Shown: piece by piece, positions 8,793 through 17,852 of the stretch
Numbering within the stretch: the stretch's first letter is position 1
Layout of the letters: each line of letters opens with the position of its first letter
Source of the DNA: Pseudomonadota bacterium
GTDB taxonomy: Bacteria > Pseudomonadota > Gammaproteobacteria > Burkholderiales > Thiobacteraceae
DNA: 64,000 nt
NCBI GenBank assembly: GCA_021812385.1
Contig: JAKANO010000015.1
Coordinates: forward strand, 25,984 to 89,983
Reading direction: 5' to 3'
The notes under the pieces: generated by a model
Database searches by the model: none
What the model was told of the DNA's origin: nothing
The model's input: the letters and a program-made list of their open reading frames with translations, nothing else
Translations under genes and position numbers: made by a program

Positions 8793-10327
8793 AGCTCAAA
8801 AGAATCGCCCATAGAAGCTCTGTGAAGTGCTTTCGTCAAATCATGTGACACCATTGTAATTGCACCTGGGTTAAGACGGCCAGCCTGCCCGCGTGTTGTC
8901 CACCAATCCGGATGACCAACACCGGCATAGTCCCCTTCTACATTTTCAAGGCAAGATTTTAAAAGCTTCTCCATTGTGGGCACAGAAAAACTTTTACCCT
9001 CTTGTAACTTCATGAAAAATGGAATGGAGAATTTGCAGAATAATTCAACACCATTGTATTTATATAATGTTGCGGAATCACCATCATCAAGAATTGATGT
9101 AATGGCCTTCCAGTAGTTCAAGAAGATCTTTTTTTCCTTGTCGAAATCCTTGACAATAGTCAGTGGATTATTCGCAGTAAGCACATAACTGACAATGGCT
9201 TTCACGAATGATTTTTGACTTATTGTTGTCCCTTTTGAATCTGCATTGGCCATTTGAATTTTTCCAAACCATGGTGAATCCTCCGTATCATTCAGGTAGT
9301 CGGCATACTTGATAGCTTTATCTACTTCGCCTTTTTCAACTGAGTTAAGTATCCATTTTGGAAGGCTTGGTAAATCTTCGACATCTAATGCATCACTTAA
9401 GCGGGCGACAATTCTTTGCTCAACTCCCTTGTCTACACTTTTTTGAGTAGTATTCACAATGAGGAAATGGCACATCTGATGAATTTTTGGTAGGTTGATG
9501 GCTATATTTACCGGGACTTCGAAATCAAGAACCCGATCATCCTTCTCTGCGGCCATCTTTAAACCTTCAAGCCGATGCTGGCCATCCACAACGCTGAATG
9601 GACCAACAAGTGATATATCAATTTCTATGGTGTTGTCTTGCTCATCAAAATTTATAGTTTTGTCTGTGGCAAGAAATACTGACGTTGGAAGGAAGGCATC
9701 ACGACTATCTTGGCCTTTGACAATGTAATCTGCGAGTTTTTTAGCCCGCGCCTTGTTTAACAGGCGCTGATACCCTTTGTCGTTTGTATCATCAGGATCA
9801 AGGGTTTCTACACTGTAAAATCCATCTGAAACCAACTCTCTTACCTTCATTGAAGTTGTATAGAGCACGAGAGATCCTTGGCGAACTTGTGCTGCAGGTA
9901 TTTTAATTTTCGCCACGGATAGCCCCTTATTATTTGGTTGCGATTGTAAGTAACTTTCGTCGATACGGATGGGTGTCAGGCCGGACTCACCCTCTGGGCA
10001 TACTGTTATTTTGATGCCATCTACCATTAACTGCACACGGTCATTGGCTCGAAACGCTGCATCTGTAAGTACACGACCAAGCTTCTGCCGTTCTCCGCTC
10101 AATGAGTGGATTTTCGAACTCACCCAGATATATTTATTTTCGGTGGTTGATCGTAGCTCTGCACGATATTCAACTTGACCGATATTCAGTTGAATCGGTA
10201 CCGGCACGTTGAATTGAAACGGCAGTCCATTTGCACGTTCAATGGGAATATGTAACTCCAACCTTGGAGTGCCATCCGAGTAGGGTTCACCAAGGCGCCG
10301 TACTATCCCATTGATAAATTTGTGCAT
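8789..10327 (-). CDS. DGQHR-domain protein (DndB-like family)
   Basis: 512 residues. The exact DGQHR motif is at 248-252 (PFSVVDGQHRLEGLKMA), within a domain of about 140-460 that also contains FLIVNTTQKSVDKG, typical of DndB/DGQHR proteins that bind or sense phosphorothioate or otherwise modified DNA. About 110 N-terminal residues (LELHIPIERANG to AFRANDRVQLMV) form a separate beta-rich domain, perhaps a DNA-binding pseudobarrel; this is inference. No dndACDE genes are nearby. Codon use and AT content suggest transfer. It starts only 43 bp after pyrC', with an inverted-repeat arm in that gap, so it may depend on pyr-operon read-through. Confidence 0.8.
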   Translation of the reverse strand: MHKFINGIVRRLGEPYSDGTPRLELHIPIERANGLPFQFNVPVPIQLNIGQVEYRAELRSTTENKYIWVSSKIHSLSGERQKLGRVLTDAAFRANDRVQLMVDGIKITVCPEGESGLTPIRIDESYLQSQPNNKGLSVAKIKIPAAQVRQGSLVLYTTSMKVRELVSDGFYSVETLDPDDTNDKGYQRLLNKARAKKLADYIVKGQDSRDAFLPTSVFLATDKTINFDEQDNTIEIDISLVGPFSVVDGQHRLEGLKMAAEKDDRVLDFEVPVNIAINLPKIHQMCHFLIVNTTQKSVDKGVEQRIVARLSDALDVEDLPSLPKWILNSVEKGEVDKAIKYADYLNDTEDSPWFGKIQMANADSKGTTISQKSFVKAIVSYVLTANNPLTIVKDFDKEKKIFLNYWKAITSILDDGDSATLYKYNGVELFCKFSIPFFMKLQEGKSFSVPTMEKLLKSCLENVEGDYAGVGHPDWWTTRGQAGRLNPGAITMVSHDLTKALHRASMGDSFEL

Positions 10328-10333
10328 CGTTTT

Positions 10334-10354
10334 CTTGGCGCTCTTGGCGGTTCA
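10334..10354. repeat. Single arm of a GCCAAGA-type inverted repeat
   Basis: The 21-nt CTTGGCGCTCTTGGCGGTTCA is the same sequence as the right arm of the element at 29060-29196, minus one internal 8-nt unit. No matching left arm is found between 8231 and 10327. It sits six bases before the start codon of the DGQHR gene, at the junction of accessory and core DNA. Confidence 0.7.
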
Positions 10355-10370
10355 AGCGCGGTGTTTTAGG

Positions 10371-11645
10371 TCATGCCTCGTACACCACATGCCCGCTGAC
10401 CAGCGTCATGTGCACCTTGCCCAGCATTGCATAGCCCAGGAAGGGCGTGTTCTTGCCCTGGCTCTTCAGCGCATTTGCGACGACGCGCCAATCGGCGCTG
10501 GGGTCGAACAGGCAAAGATCGGCGTTGTGACCGACGCTTAAGTGTCCCGCATCGAGACCCAGGATGCGCGCCGGTGCGCTGGTGATTTTGGCCAGCGCCT
10601 CGATAAGCAATATTTTATTTTCGCTCGCCCATTTCAAGGTGAGCGGCAGTAGCAGCTCCAGGCCGGTGGCGCCAGCTTCGGCCTCGCCAAACGGCACTTG
10701 TTTGGCGTTCTCGTCCACCGGCGTGTGGTCGGAGCACAGCGCGTCCACGATGCCGCTGTCTAAGCCGGCGCGCAAGGCATCGCGGTCGCGTTGATCGCGC
10801 AAGGGCGGAATCAAGTTGGCGTTCGCGTCGAAGTAGCCGATGTCCCGATCGCACAAATGCGCGTGGTTGATGGAGATGTCGCAGGTGATGGGCAGGCCTT
10901 GCGCTTTCGCTTGCCGAATCAGTTCCACGCTGTCGCGGCTGGAGAGGCGGCAAATGTGCACGCGCGCGCCGGTTTCGCGCATCAGGGTGATGATGGTGGA
11001 GAGCGCGATGGTTTCGGCGCACGCCGGAATGCCGGCCAGCCCTAGGCGCGTCGCCACTTCACCGTCGTGGGCGATGCCGCCATTCGCCAGAAATGGATCT
11101 TGCGGCCGCAGCCAAACCGTGAAGCCGAAGGTGGCGGCGTATTGCATCGCGCGCATCAACAGCGTGGTGTCGATCAGCGGCGCATCGGCATGCGCGAAGC
11201 CGATGCAGCCGGCATCGTGCAATTCCGCCATCTCCGTCAGCACTTTTCCCGCAAGCCCTTGCGTCAGTGCGCCGAGCGGATAGACGTGCGCTTGGTTCAA
11301 GCTTTTGGCGCGGTGCTTGAGCATTTCCACCAGGCCCGGTTCGTCCAACACCGGCTCGGTGTCGGGCGGGCAGACCAGGCTGGTGACGCCGCCGGCCACG
11401 GCGGCCTGCATTTCGGATTCGAGCGTAGCCAGGTATTCGTAACCCGGCTCGCGCAGGCGCGCGGCGAGGTCGATGAAGCCGGGGCACACGACGAGATTGC
11501 TGGCGTCGATTTCGCGATTGGCGTGAAAGCCCTCTGGCGCTTGCCCGATCCCCGCCACTTTGCCGGCGGCGAGGTAGAGATCGGTCACGCCATCGAACTT
11601 GTTTTTCGGGTCGATCAAGCGACCATTTTTGATGTGTATTTTCAT
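10371..11645 (-). CDS. pyrX: Dihydroorotase-like non-catalytic subunit PyrC'
   Basis: 424 residues, homologous to class I dihydroorotase over the full length (VVCPGFIDL, then LREPGYEYLATLESEM; late CSDHTPVDE). The metal-binding HxH that should follow GFIDL is replaced by Ala61-Ala-Arg63, and other ligand positions also deviate. Such proteins in Pseudomonas are the inactive PyrC' that stabilises aspartate carbamoyltransferase. The gene follows pyrB with a 1-nt TAATG overlap, fitting a PyrB-PyrC' complex. A working dihydroorotase must therefore be encoded elsewhere. The loss of ligands is seen; the structural role is by analogy. Confidence 0.85.
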   Translation of the reverse strand: MKIHIKNGRLIDPKNKFDGVTDLYLAAGKVAGIGQAPEGFHANREIDASNLVVCPGFIDLAARLREPGYEYLATLESEMQAAVAGGVTSLVCPPDTEPVLDEPGLVEMLKHRAKSLNQAHVYPLGALTQGLAGKVLTEMAELHDAGCIGFAHADAPLIDTTLLMRAMQYAATFGFTVWLRPQDPFLANGGIAHDGEVATRLGLAGIPACAETIALSTIITLMRETGARVHICRLSSRDSVELIRQAKAQGLPITCDISINHAHLCDRDIGYFDANANLIPPLRDQRDRDALRAGLDSGIVDALCSDHTPVDENAKQVPFGEAEAGATGLELLLPLTLKWASENKILLIEALAKITSAPARILGLDAGHLSVGHNADLCLFDPSADWRVVANALKSQGKNTPFLGYAMLGKVHMTLVSGHVVYEA

Positions 11646-12595
11646 TACGTTCCCGCCAATAGGCTCATCACCGCCATGCGCACCGCGATGCCGAAGGTCA
11701 CTTGCGGCAGGATCACCGCTTGGCCGCCGTCGGCCACCGAGGAGTCGATTTCCACGCCGCGATTCATCGGGCCGGGATGCATCACAATCGCGTCGGGCTT
11801 GGCGATTTGCAGTTTTTCCGCCGTCAGGCCGTAGTATTTGAAATATTCCTGCGCGCTCGGCAGGAACGGGCCGCTCATGCGTTCGTTTTGCAGGCGCAGC
11901 ATCATTACCACATCCACGTCTTTCAAGCCTTGCGCCATGTCGTTGTAGACATGCACGCCCAAGGATTCCACGCCTTTCGGCAACAGCGTGCGCGGCGCGA
12001 TCACGCGCACTTCGGGCACGCCCAGCGTGGTCAGCGCGTGAATCTCGGAACGCGCCACGCGCGAGTGCATCACATCGCCCACCACCGCCACTTTGAGCTT
12101 GGTGAAATCCTGCTTGTAGCGGCGGATGGTGAACATGTCGAGCAGGCCCTGCGTCGGGTGCGCGTGGCGGCCGTCGCCGGCGTTGATCACGTGAATGTGC
12201 GGCGCGACGTGGCGCGCGATCAAGTGCGCCGCGCCGGATTGCGCGTGGCGCACCACGAACATATCGGCGCCCATCGCGGCGAGATTGTCCACGGTATCCA
12301 GCAGGGTCTCGCCCTTGGATTGCGACGAGGCGCTGACATTCAGGTTCACCACATCGGCGGACAGGCGCTTGGCGGCGATCTCGAAGGTGGTGCGGGTGCG
12401 CGTGGAAGGCTCGAAGAACAGATTGAAGATCGACTTGCCGCGCAACAAGGGGACTTTTTTCACCTCGCGCTCGCCGACGGAAACGAAGGACTCCGCGGTG
12501 TCGAGAATGGAATGGAGCAGCTTGGCGGACAAGCCTTCGATGGTTAACAAGTGGCGCAGTGCGCCGTCTTCGGAGAGCTGGGGGTTCTTGGTCAT
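11645..12595 (-). CDS. pyrB: Aspartate carbamoyltransferase catalytic subunit PyrB
   Basis: 316 residues. It makes carbamoyl-aspartate in pyrimidine synthesis. The carbamoyl-phosphate motif [12 protein letters not shown], the [11 protein letters not shown] segment and the [12 protein letters not shown] stretch are intact. It follows pyrR after one base and overlaps pyrC' by one base. No pyrI is present, consistent with the PyrBC' type of enzyme found in many proteobacteria. Confidence 0.97.
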   Translation of the reverse strand: MTKNPQLSEDGALRHLLTIEGLSAKLLHSILDTAESFVSVGEREVKKVPLLRGKSIFNLFFEPSTRTRTTFEIAAKRLSADVVNLNVSASSQSKGETLLDTVDNLAAMGADMFVVRHAQSGAAHLIARHVAPHIHVINAGDGRHAHPTQGLLDMFTIRRYKQDFTKLKVAVVGDVMHSRVARSEIHALTTLGVPEVRVIAPRTLLPKGVESLGVHVYNDMAQGLKDVDVVMMLRLQNERMSGPFLPSAQEYFKYYGLTAEKLQIAKPDAIVMHPGPMNRGVEIDSSVADGGQAVILPQVTFGIAVRMAVMSLLAGT

Positions 12596-12596
12596 C

Positions 12597-13091
12597 TCAG
12601 CGTTCGTGTAGGCTCAACTTCAGTTGGTTGTTCGGATCCAGGGTAACCTGGATGTTCTGGTTTGGCGTGAGTTCGAGGCGCGCGCCGACCAGGTCTGCGG
12701 CAATCGGCAGCTCGCGTCCGCCGCGGTCGATGAGTACCACCAATTCGATCGACGCCGGACGGCCATAGTCGAACAGCTCGTTCATGGCGGCGCGCACCGT
12801 GCGCCCGGTATGCAGCACATCGTCGATGAGGATGATGTGCGCGTCTTCTACCGCGAACGGGATGTCGGAGGGCCGCACTTGGGGGTGTAAACCGATACTG
12901 CTGAAATCGTCGCGGTAGAACGAAATATCCAGGGTGCCCAGCGCCAGCGTCGCACCCAGCTGTTGCCGTAATTTTTGCGCCACCCAAGCGCCGCCGCTAT
13001 GAATGCCGACCAGGGCGGTGTTGGCGTGCAAGCGCGGCTTGAGCGCTGCGGCGAGTTGCTGCACCAGTTGTTCGGGGTCAGGGAGTTGCAT
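12597..13091 (-). CDS. pyrR: Pyrimidine regulatory protein / uracil phosphoribosyltransferase PyrR
   Basis: 164 residues with the PRPP-binding motif [13 protein letters not shown] and a type I phosphoribosyltransferase fold, plus the PyrR-typical SFYRDDF and [10 protein letters not shown] segments. In Gram-positives PyrR is an RNA-binding attenuator; in proteobacteria its regulatory role is less clear, and it may act mainly as a UPRTase. The start overlaps the end of ruvX by 14 bp. It is the first dedicated pyr gene of the operon. No obvious PyrR anti-antiterminator hairpin was seen upstream. Confidence 0.93.
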   Translation of the reverse strand: MQLPDPEQLVQQLAAALKPRLHANTALVGIHSGGAWVAQKLRQQLGATLALGTLDISFYRDDFSSIGLHPQVRPSDIPFAVEDAHIILIDDVLHTGRTVRAAMNELFDYGRPASIELVVLIDRGGRELPIAADLVGARLELTPNQNIQVTLDPNNQLKLSLHER

Positions 13092-13509
13092 GGCTGTCGA
13101 AGTAGGCTTGTAAGATGCGCTGCGCGGCGAGTTGGTCGATCAAGTGCTTATCTTTTCTTGCGCCGCGGCCGAAGCTGCGCAGCATGCTGTGCGCTTCCGC
13201 CGAAGTCAGTCGCTCGTCGACCAGCGTCGTGGGCAAGCGAAAGCGGCCTTCCAGTTGCTGGGCAAAGCCGCGGCAGCGCGCGCTCATGGCGTGTTCGGTG
13301 CCATCCAGATGCCGCGGCAGTCCGACCACCAGCTGCACCGGCTGCCATTCCGCGATCAATTGCCCGATGGCTTGAAAGCGCAAGTCGTTGCGCGTTGCCT
13401 GGATGGTGGTGAGCGGGTGTGCCATTTTTAAACTCGTTTCCCCCATCGCGACACCGATGCGTTTTTCCCCGAAATCGAATGCGAGCAGTGTGCCATGGAT
13501 AGTCGGCAT
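13078..13509 (-). CDS. ruvX: Putative Holliday junction resolvase RuvX (YqgF)
   Basis: 143 residues from ATG 13509. The RNase H-like nuclease signature LLAFDFGEKRIGVAMG, then VVGLPRHLDGTEHAMSARC and LVDERLTSAEAH mark RuvX/YqgF, which acts in 16S rRNA 5'-end processing and recombination. An in-frame ATG at 13527 would add six residues, but the start chosen fits the family and lies one base after the algH stop. It is embedded in the algH-ruvX-pyrR-pyrB-pyrC' operon, an order common in beta- and gammaproteobacteria. Confidence 0.95.
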   Translation of the reverse strand: MPTIHGTLLAFDFGEKRIGVAMGETSLKMAHPLTTIQATRNDLRFQAIGQLIAEWQPVQLVVGLPRHLDGTEHAMSARCRGFAQQLEGRFRLPTTLVDERLTSAEAHSMLRSFGRGARKDKHLIDQLAAQRILQAYFDSHATP

Positions 13510-13510
13510 A

Positions 13511-14071
13511 TCAGGCGTGGCCCGCATCCTCCGATAAGTTGATGGTATCGATGCCGAGCAAATGCATGGCGGCGTCGAAGCGCGCTTCCAAGGGCAGATC
13601 GAAAATCAGGGTGGTGTCGGCGGCAACGCTCAGCCAGGCGTTGAGCGACATCTCGTGCTCCAATTGTCCGGGCGCCCAGCCGGCATAGCCCAGCGTGATG
13701 AAAAACTTTTCCGGACCTTCGCCGCGCGCGACCGCTTCCAGGATATCTCGGGAAGTCGTCAAGCCAATTTCATCGTTGACGCGCAAGGTGGATTGCCATT
13801 GCCCCGCTGGTTTGTGCAGCACAAAGCCGCGATCCATCTGCACCGGCCCGCCGAAATGCACTTGGACATCGCTGATCTCGCGCTGCGTGGTGGGAATATC
13901 GATTTGCTCCAGCAAGGCGGATAAGGTGAGATCGACCGGGCGCGTTAAGACGATGCCCAGGGCGCCTTGCTCATTGTGTTCGCAGATATAGGTCAGGGAC
14001 TTGGAAAAATAGGGGTCCGCCATGTTGGGCATGGCAATCAAGAAGTGGTGCGTGAGGTTTACGTTTTCCAT
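13511..14071 (-). CDS. algH: YqgE/AlgH family protein
   Basis: 186 residues starting at the ATG at 14071 ([21 protein letters not shown]). Conserved segments include [36 protein letters not shown] and [14 protein letters not shown]. The open frame runs about 100 residues further upstream, but that part lies antisense to the CDGSH gene and has no family similarity. It is the first gene of the pyr operon. Its biochemical role is poorly defined; in Pseudomonas AlgH affects alginate expression. Confidence 0.95.
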   Translation of the reverse strand: MENVNLTHHFLIAMPNMADPYFSKSLTYICEHNEQGALGIVLTRPVDLTLSALLEQIDIPTTQREISDVQVHFGGPVQMDRGFVLHKPAGQWQSTLRVNDEIGLTTSRDILEAVARGEGPEKFFITLGYAGWAPGQLEHEMSLNAWLSVAADTTLIFDLPLEARFDAAMHLLGIDTINLSEDAGHA

Positions 14072-14171
14072 GGTGCAGCCATTTGTGGCATATTGTACCG
14101 GCCTCGCCGCCGGGGCACAAACGCCTATAGGTAGTGTGGGAAAAGATTGTTTAATTTTAGGAGAGTAGATC

Positions 14172-14393
14172 GTGCAAAACGCGCCGTATGAAGTACAAGT
14201 GGAAGCGGGTAAGGAATATTGGTATTGCGCTTGCGGCAAGAGCAAAACCCAACCCTTTTGTGACGGTTCGCATGAAGGCAGCGGCATTGAGCCGATTCCA
14301 TTTGTGGCGGAGAAGACCGAAACCGTCTGGCTGTGCGGCTGCCGCATGAGCGAAAATCTGCCGTTTTGCGACGGCACGCACAACGACTTGTAG
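14172..14393 (+). CDS. Double CDGSH iron-sulfur domain protein
   Basis: 73 residues containing two consecutive CDGSH motifs: [16 protein letters not shown] and [16 protein letters not shown]. Each supplies the Cys3-His ligand set of a [2Fe-2S] cluster, so one chain can carry two redox-active, acid-labile clusters, as in the miner2-like bacterial CDGSH class. The start is GTG 14172 with AGGAGA upstream at 14159-14164. It is transcribed divergently from algH and ends in a strong terminator, making it monocistronic. Confidence 0.93.
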   Translation: MQNAPYEVQVEAGKEYWYCACGKSKTQPFCDGSHEGSGIEPIPFVAEKTETVWLCGCRMSENLPFCDGTHNDL

Positions 14394-14411
14394 CCATTCG
14401 TTTTACCCCAG

Positions 14412-14438
14412 ATGACGGCTTTTTGCCGTCATTTTTTT
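14412..14438 (+). terminator. Rho-independent terminator after the CDGSH gene
   Basis: Stem ATGACGGC (14412-14419) / GCCGTCAT (14425-14432), loop of five T, followed by a run of seven T ending at 14438. Confidence 0.9.
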
Positions 14439-14593
14439 GGGCGCAGAAAATGCTTGATTGCCGACCGAAACCTATTCCGGGTCTGGTGTAATAGTCTACC
14501 GATCAGCAATTCCATGACGGATGTATTTCAACTGGAATAGGCGCAGAATCAGGGTAAAAGTTTTCCCAAACGACGAGCTGCGGGGTTCGAATC

Positions 14594-17500
14594 ATGAATC
14601 ACATCATCGTTCCAAGCATATATCTGCTGTCTGGCATTTGCGCTTACGCCGCGGTCACTCACTTTATCGCAGGAGCACGGCGTCCTTACAACCGGACACA
14701 TCTGTTGTTCTCTGGCATGTGCGCCGTCATAGCGCTTCTTGGCGTTAGTGTCGGTTTGGGTTATCAGACGGCAAGCGTTGCCGAAATCACACGCGTGCTC
14801 AAGTGGAGTCTGGGCTCCGGGGCATTGTTTTTCATGCTTTTCCCCTGGTTTGTCGCCGAGTACACCGGGGTTAGTCCAAAACCATGGCTGATCGGACACG
14901 GTATATTGTTGGCCATTCTGTTCATTGCCAATTTGGTCTTGCCATTCAGCCTCCAGTTTGCGGAAATTCAGAATTTTGAATTGTTGCACCTGCAATGGGG
15001 CGAGGTTGTCAGCTTACCTGTGGGTAGTTCCAGTATTTGGTTTGCTATCGCACTAGCGGCAGTCTATTTCGCTTATGGTTTTGCGCTGTACGCCCTGGGT
15101 ATACTTTATCGTCACGGGCGACAACGCGAATCACTTATCATGATGCTCGCCATCGGGCTTAGTCTGCTCGCATCAACCGAAGGTATTCTGGTTCGGCTTG
15201 GGGTGGTTCAGTTTATTCATTTGGGCCCTTTTGGTTTTTTGGCCATGGTCATTGTCATGAACGTGGCGCTCAACTATGAGTTGCGCCAGAGAGGTAAGCG
15301 TATGCAGACGGTTCTCGATCATATCCCGGCAGTGGTCTATATGAAGGATGCGGGTGGGCGATATCTGTTTATCAACCAACGCTATGAAGAGCTGTTTCAG
15401 GTGGATAACAACCGGATATTCGGCAAGACCGACGAGGAAATATTTCCTGCGGAGCAGGCCAAGGCCTTTCGTCTCAACGATAAAACTGTTCGGGATTCTG
15501 GTCGCCCTCAGGAGTTTATGGAGGTAGGGAATCTCGCGGGTGTACCGCGCACCTACAATTCGCTCAAATTCCCAGTGTTCCATGATGACGGCACGCTTTA
15601 CGCTATCTGTGGCATCTCTCTCGACGTCACCGACCATAAACGCGCGGAAGATGATTTGCGTCGCAGCGAGACCCTCTATCAAACCTTATTCGAGCAAGCC
15701 AACGACGCCATCTTTCTGATGAAAGATAACCGCTTTATCGATTGCAATTCCAAGACGCTGGAGATATTTGGCTGTACCCGTGAGCAAATCGTGGGGAACA
15801 CGCCGATGGCCTTTTCCCCACCGCGCCAGCCCGACGGACGGGATTCGATGGAAAAAGCCATGGAGAAAATCAACGCCGCTTATGCTGGGACGCCACAGCG
15901 CTTCGAATGGCAGCACACGCACTTCGACGGCACGCCGTTTCATGCCGAAGTCAGCCTGAGCGCCTTGAACCTAGACCAAGAGCGATGCCTTCAAGCCATC
16001 GTGCGTGACATTACCGAACGCAAGCGCATCGAGGACGCCATCCGCAATATCGCCGCAGGTGTCTCGATACAGACTGGTGAGGAATTCTTCCAGCAATTAG
16101 TGCTACAACTCGGCAAGCTATTCCACGCTAAATACGCCTTCATCGCTCTGCTCGACGAGGCTGATCCGATGCGGATGCGCACCCTTGCAGTCAGCCAGGA
16201 TGGGGTCATCGCTGATAACATGCGCTACCGCCTTGATGAGACGCCCTGTGCCAACGTCGTCGGTCGCGGCACCTGCACTTATCCCGAGCATGTGCAGCAA
16301 ATATTTCCTAAGGACGTTCTGTTGCAGGAGATGGGTGCGGAGAGCTATATCGGCACGCCGCTCTTCGATGCCGGCGGCCGGCCCTTGGGCATTATTGTTG
16401 TACTCGATACGAAGCCCATGCTTGGCACGCGCGAGGTTGAACCCATCCTGGAGATTTTTGCAGCCCGCGCCAGCGCGGAGATCCAGCGCATCCAAGCTGA
16501 AACAAATATCCGCCGCATGGCCTATCAGGACTACCTGACCGGGTTGGCCAATAGAGCTTTGCTGCATGAACGTCTCACTGAACAACTGGGGCGCAGCAGA
16601 CTGTCTTCCCGCTTCGGCGCGATGCTGCTAATCGATCTGGATCATTTCAAGACCATCAATGACGCACTCAGCCACGATGTTGGAGACGAGGTGCTGCGGG
16701 TGGTGGCGCATCGGCTGGCTGATGCCGTCGGCGAACACAACCTGCTTGCACGCTTGGGCGGAGACGAGTTCGCGGCACTCATCACACCGGATTTCACTAA
16801 TCGCGAGGACGCCGCGCGCAAAGCCAGAAACATCGCAGAGCTAATTCTACAAGCGCTATCGATCCCGCTGACCGTTGGTGAGCGCATCCTCAATGTCGGC
16901 GCGAGCATCGGGGTTGTTCTGTTTCCGGAAAATGAGGGAACGGAGTTGGATATCCTGCGTCAAGTGGAGATCGCCCTCTACCACGCCAAGCGCATGGGGC
17001 GCGGCAACATTCAGTTTTTCCTGCCAAGTCTGCAGGCTATTGTAGAAACCCGGCTGCGACTGGAAGAAGGCTTGCGCAGCGCCATTGTGAGCGAGGAGCT
17101 GATGTTGTATTTCCAGCCGCAAGTGAATGCCGCAGGGCATGTGGTTGGCGCTGAAGCCTTGTTGCGCTGGAACCATCCTGAGCGCGGATCCGTGACGCCG
17201 ACAGAATTCATACCCATTGCCGAGCGTAGCGGCTTGATTCATCCCCTCGGCACCTGGGTGTTGGAGCATGGATGCGAGAGGCTCGCGGCTTGGTTGAATG
17301 CAGGCGCAGCGTTTTCTGGGCATTTATCGATCAACGTCAGCCCTTGGCAATTCGCGCGTGAAGACTTTGTGCGGCAGGTGACGCGCGTTTTGGAAACCTA
17401 CCAGCTTCCGCCTGAGCGCTTGATGCTTGAACTCACGGAATCCGCGCTGCTGTATGAGTTGGAAGAATCCATCCAGAAGTTACATGCGTTGCGCGCGCTC

Positions 17501-17818
17501 GGGCTTAGCGTGGCGCTGGACGACTTTGGAACAGGCTATTCTTCCTTGGCATATCTCAAAGATCTGCCGCTCGATGTGATCAAGATCGATAAAGCGTTCG
17601 TGCAGGAACTCGATGGGGCCTCGGATCATCCGCTGGTTGAAACGATGATCGCCATCGGCCATCACATGCGGCTGGGGGTGATCGCGGAAGGCGTGGAAAC
17701 CAAGTTGCAGCGCGACACCTTGGTCAAGCTTGGATGTGAGAATTTCCAGGGCTATTTCTTCGCGAAACCGCTTGCCGAGCCGGACTTTATGCAATGGCTT
17801 GCAGACCGGCCGGGTTGA
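14594..17818 (+). CDS. 7TM-PAS-PAS-GAF-GGDEF-EAL c-di-GMP regulator
   Basis: 1074 residues. The order is: about seven N-terminal membrane helices (1-235) like the histidine-kinase 7TM sensor; PAS (about 240-350, IPAVVYMKDAGGRYLFINQ); PAS (about 355-475, ANDAIFLMKDNRFIDCNSKT); GAF (about 490-640); GGDEF (ARLGGDEF intact); and EAL (GAEALLRWNHPERG, DDFGTGYSSLAYLKDLPLDV, IAEGVET). Both output domains keep their key residues, so it could make or degrade c-di-GMP. The gene is monocistronic, with a convergent peptidase gene downstream. The signal is not evident. Confidence 0.93.
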   Translation: MNHIIVPSIYLLSGICAYAAVTHFIAGARRPYNRTHLLFSGMCAVIALLGVSVGLGYQTASVAEITRVLKWSLGSGALFFMLFPWFVAEYTGVSPKPWLIGHGILLAILFIANLVLPFSLQFAEIQNFELLHLQWGEVVSLPVGSSSIWFAIALAAVYFAYGFALYALGILYRHGRQRESLIMMLAIGLSLLASTEGILVRLGVVQFIHLGPFGFLAMVIVMNVALNYELRQRGKRMQTVLDHIPAVVYMKDAGGRYLFINQRYEELFQVDNNRIFGKTDEEIFPAEQAKAFRLNDKTVRDSGRPQEFMEVGNLAGVPRTYNSLKFPVFHDDGTLYAICGISLDVTDHKRAEDDLRRSETLYQTLFEQANDAIFLMKDNRFIDCNSKTLEIFGCTREQIVGNTPMAFSPPRQPDGRDSMEKAMEKINAAYAGTPQRFEWQHTHFDGTPFHAEVSLSALNLDQERCLQAIVRDITERKRIEDAIRNIAAGVSIQTGEEFFQQLVLQLGKLFHAKYAFIALLDEADPMRMRTLAVSQDGVIADNMRYRLDETPCANVVGRGTCTYPEHVQQIFPKDVLLQEMGAESYIGTPLFDAGGRPLGIIVVLDTKPMLGTREVEPILEIFAARASAEIQRIQAETNIRRMAYQDYLTGLANRALLHERLTEQLGRSRLSSRFGAMLLIDLDHFKTINDALSHDVGDEVLRVVAHRLADAVGEHNLLARLGGDEFAALITPDFTNREDAARKARNIAELILQALSIPLTVGERILNVGASIGVVLFPENEGTELDILRQVEIALYHAKRMGRGNIQFFLPSLQAIVETRLRLEEGLRSAIVSEELMLYFQPQVNAAGHVVGAEALLRWNHPERGSVTPTEFIPIAERSGLIHPLGTWVLEHGCERLAAWLNAGAAFSGHLSINVSPWQFAREDFVRQVTRVLETYQLPPERLMLELTESALLYELEESIQKLHALRALGLSVALDDFGTGYSSLAYLKDLPLDVIKIDKAFVQELDGASDHPLVETMIAIGHHMRLGVIAEGVETKLQRDTLVKLGCENFQGYFFAKPLAEPDFMQWLADRPG

Positions 17819-17852
17819 GAAAACTAATGGGTACAGAATTCCCTGCTCACCA

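Noticed and set aside
14072..14383. N-terminal extension of algH by about 100 residues
   Set aside because: It lies antisense to the CDGSH gene, and family members start at the ATG at 14071.
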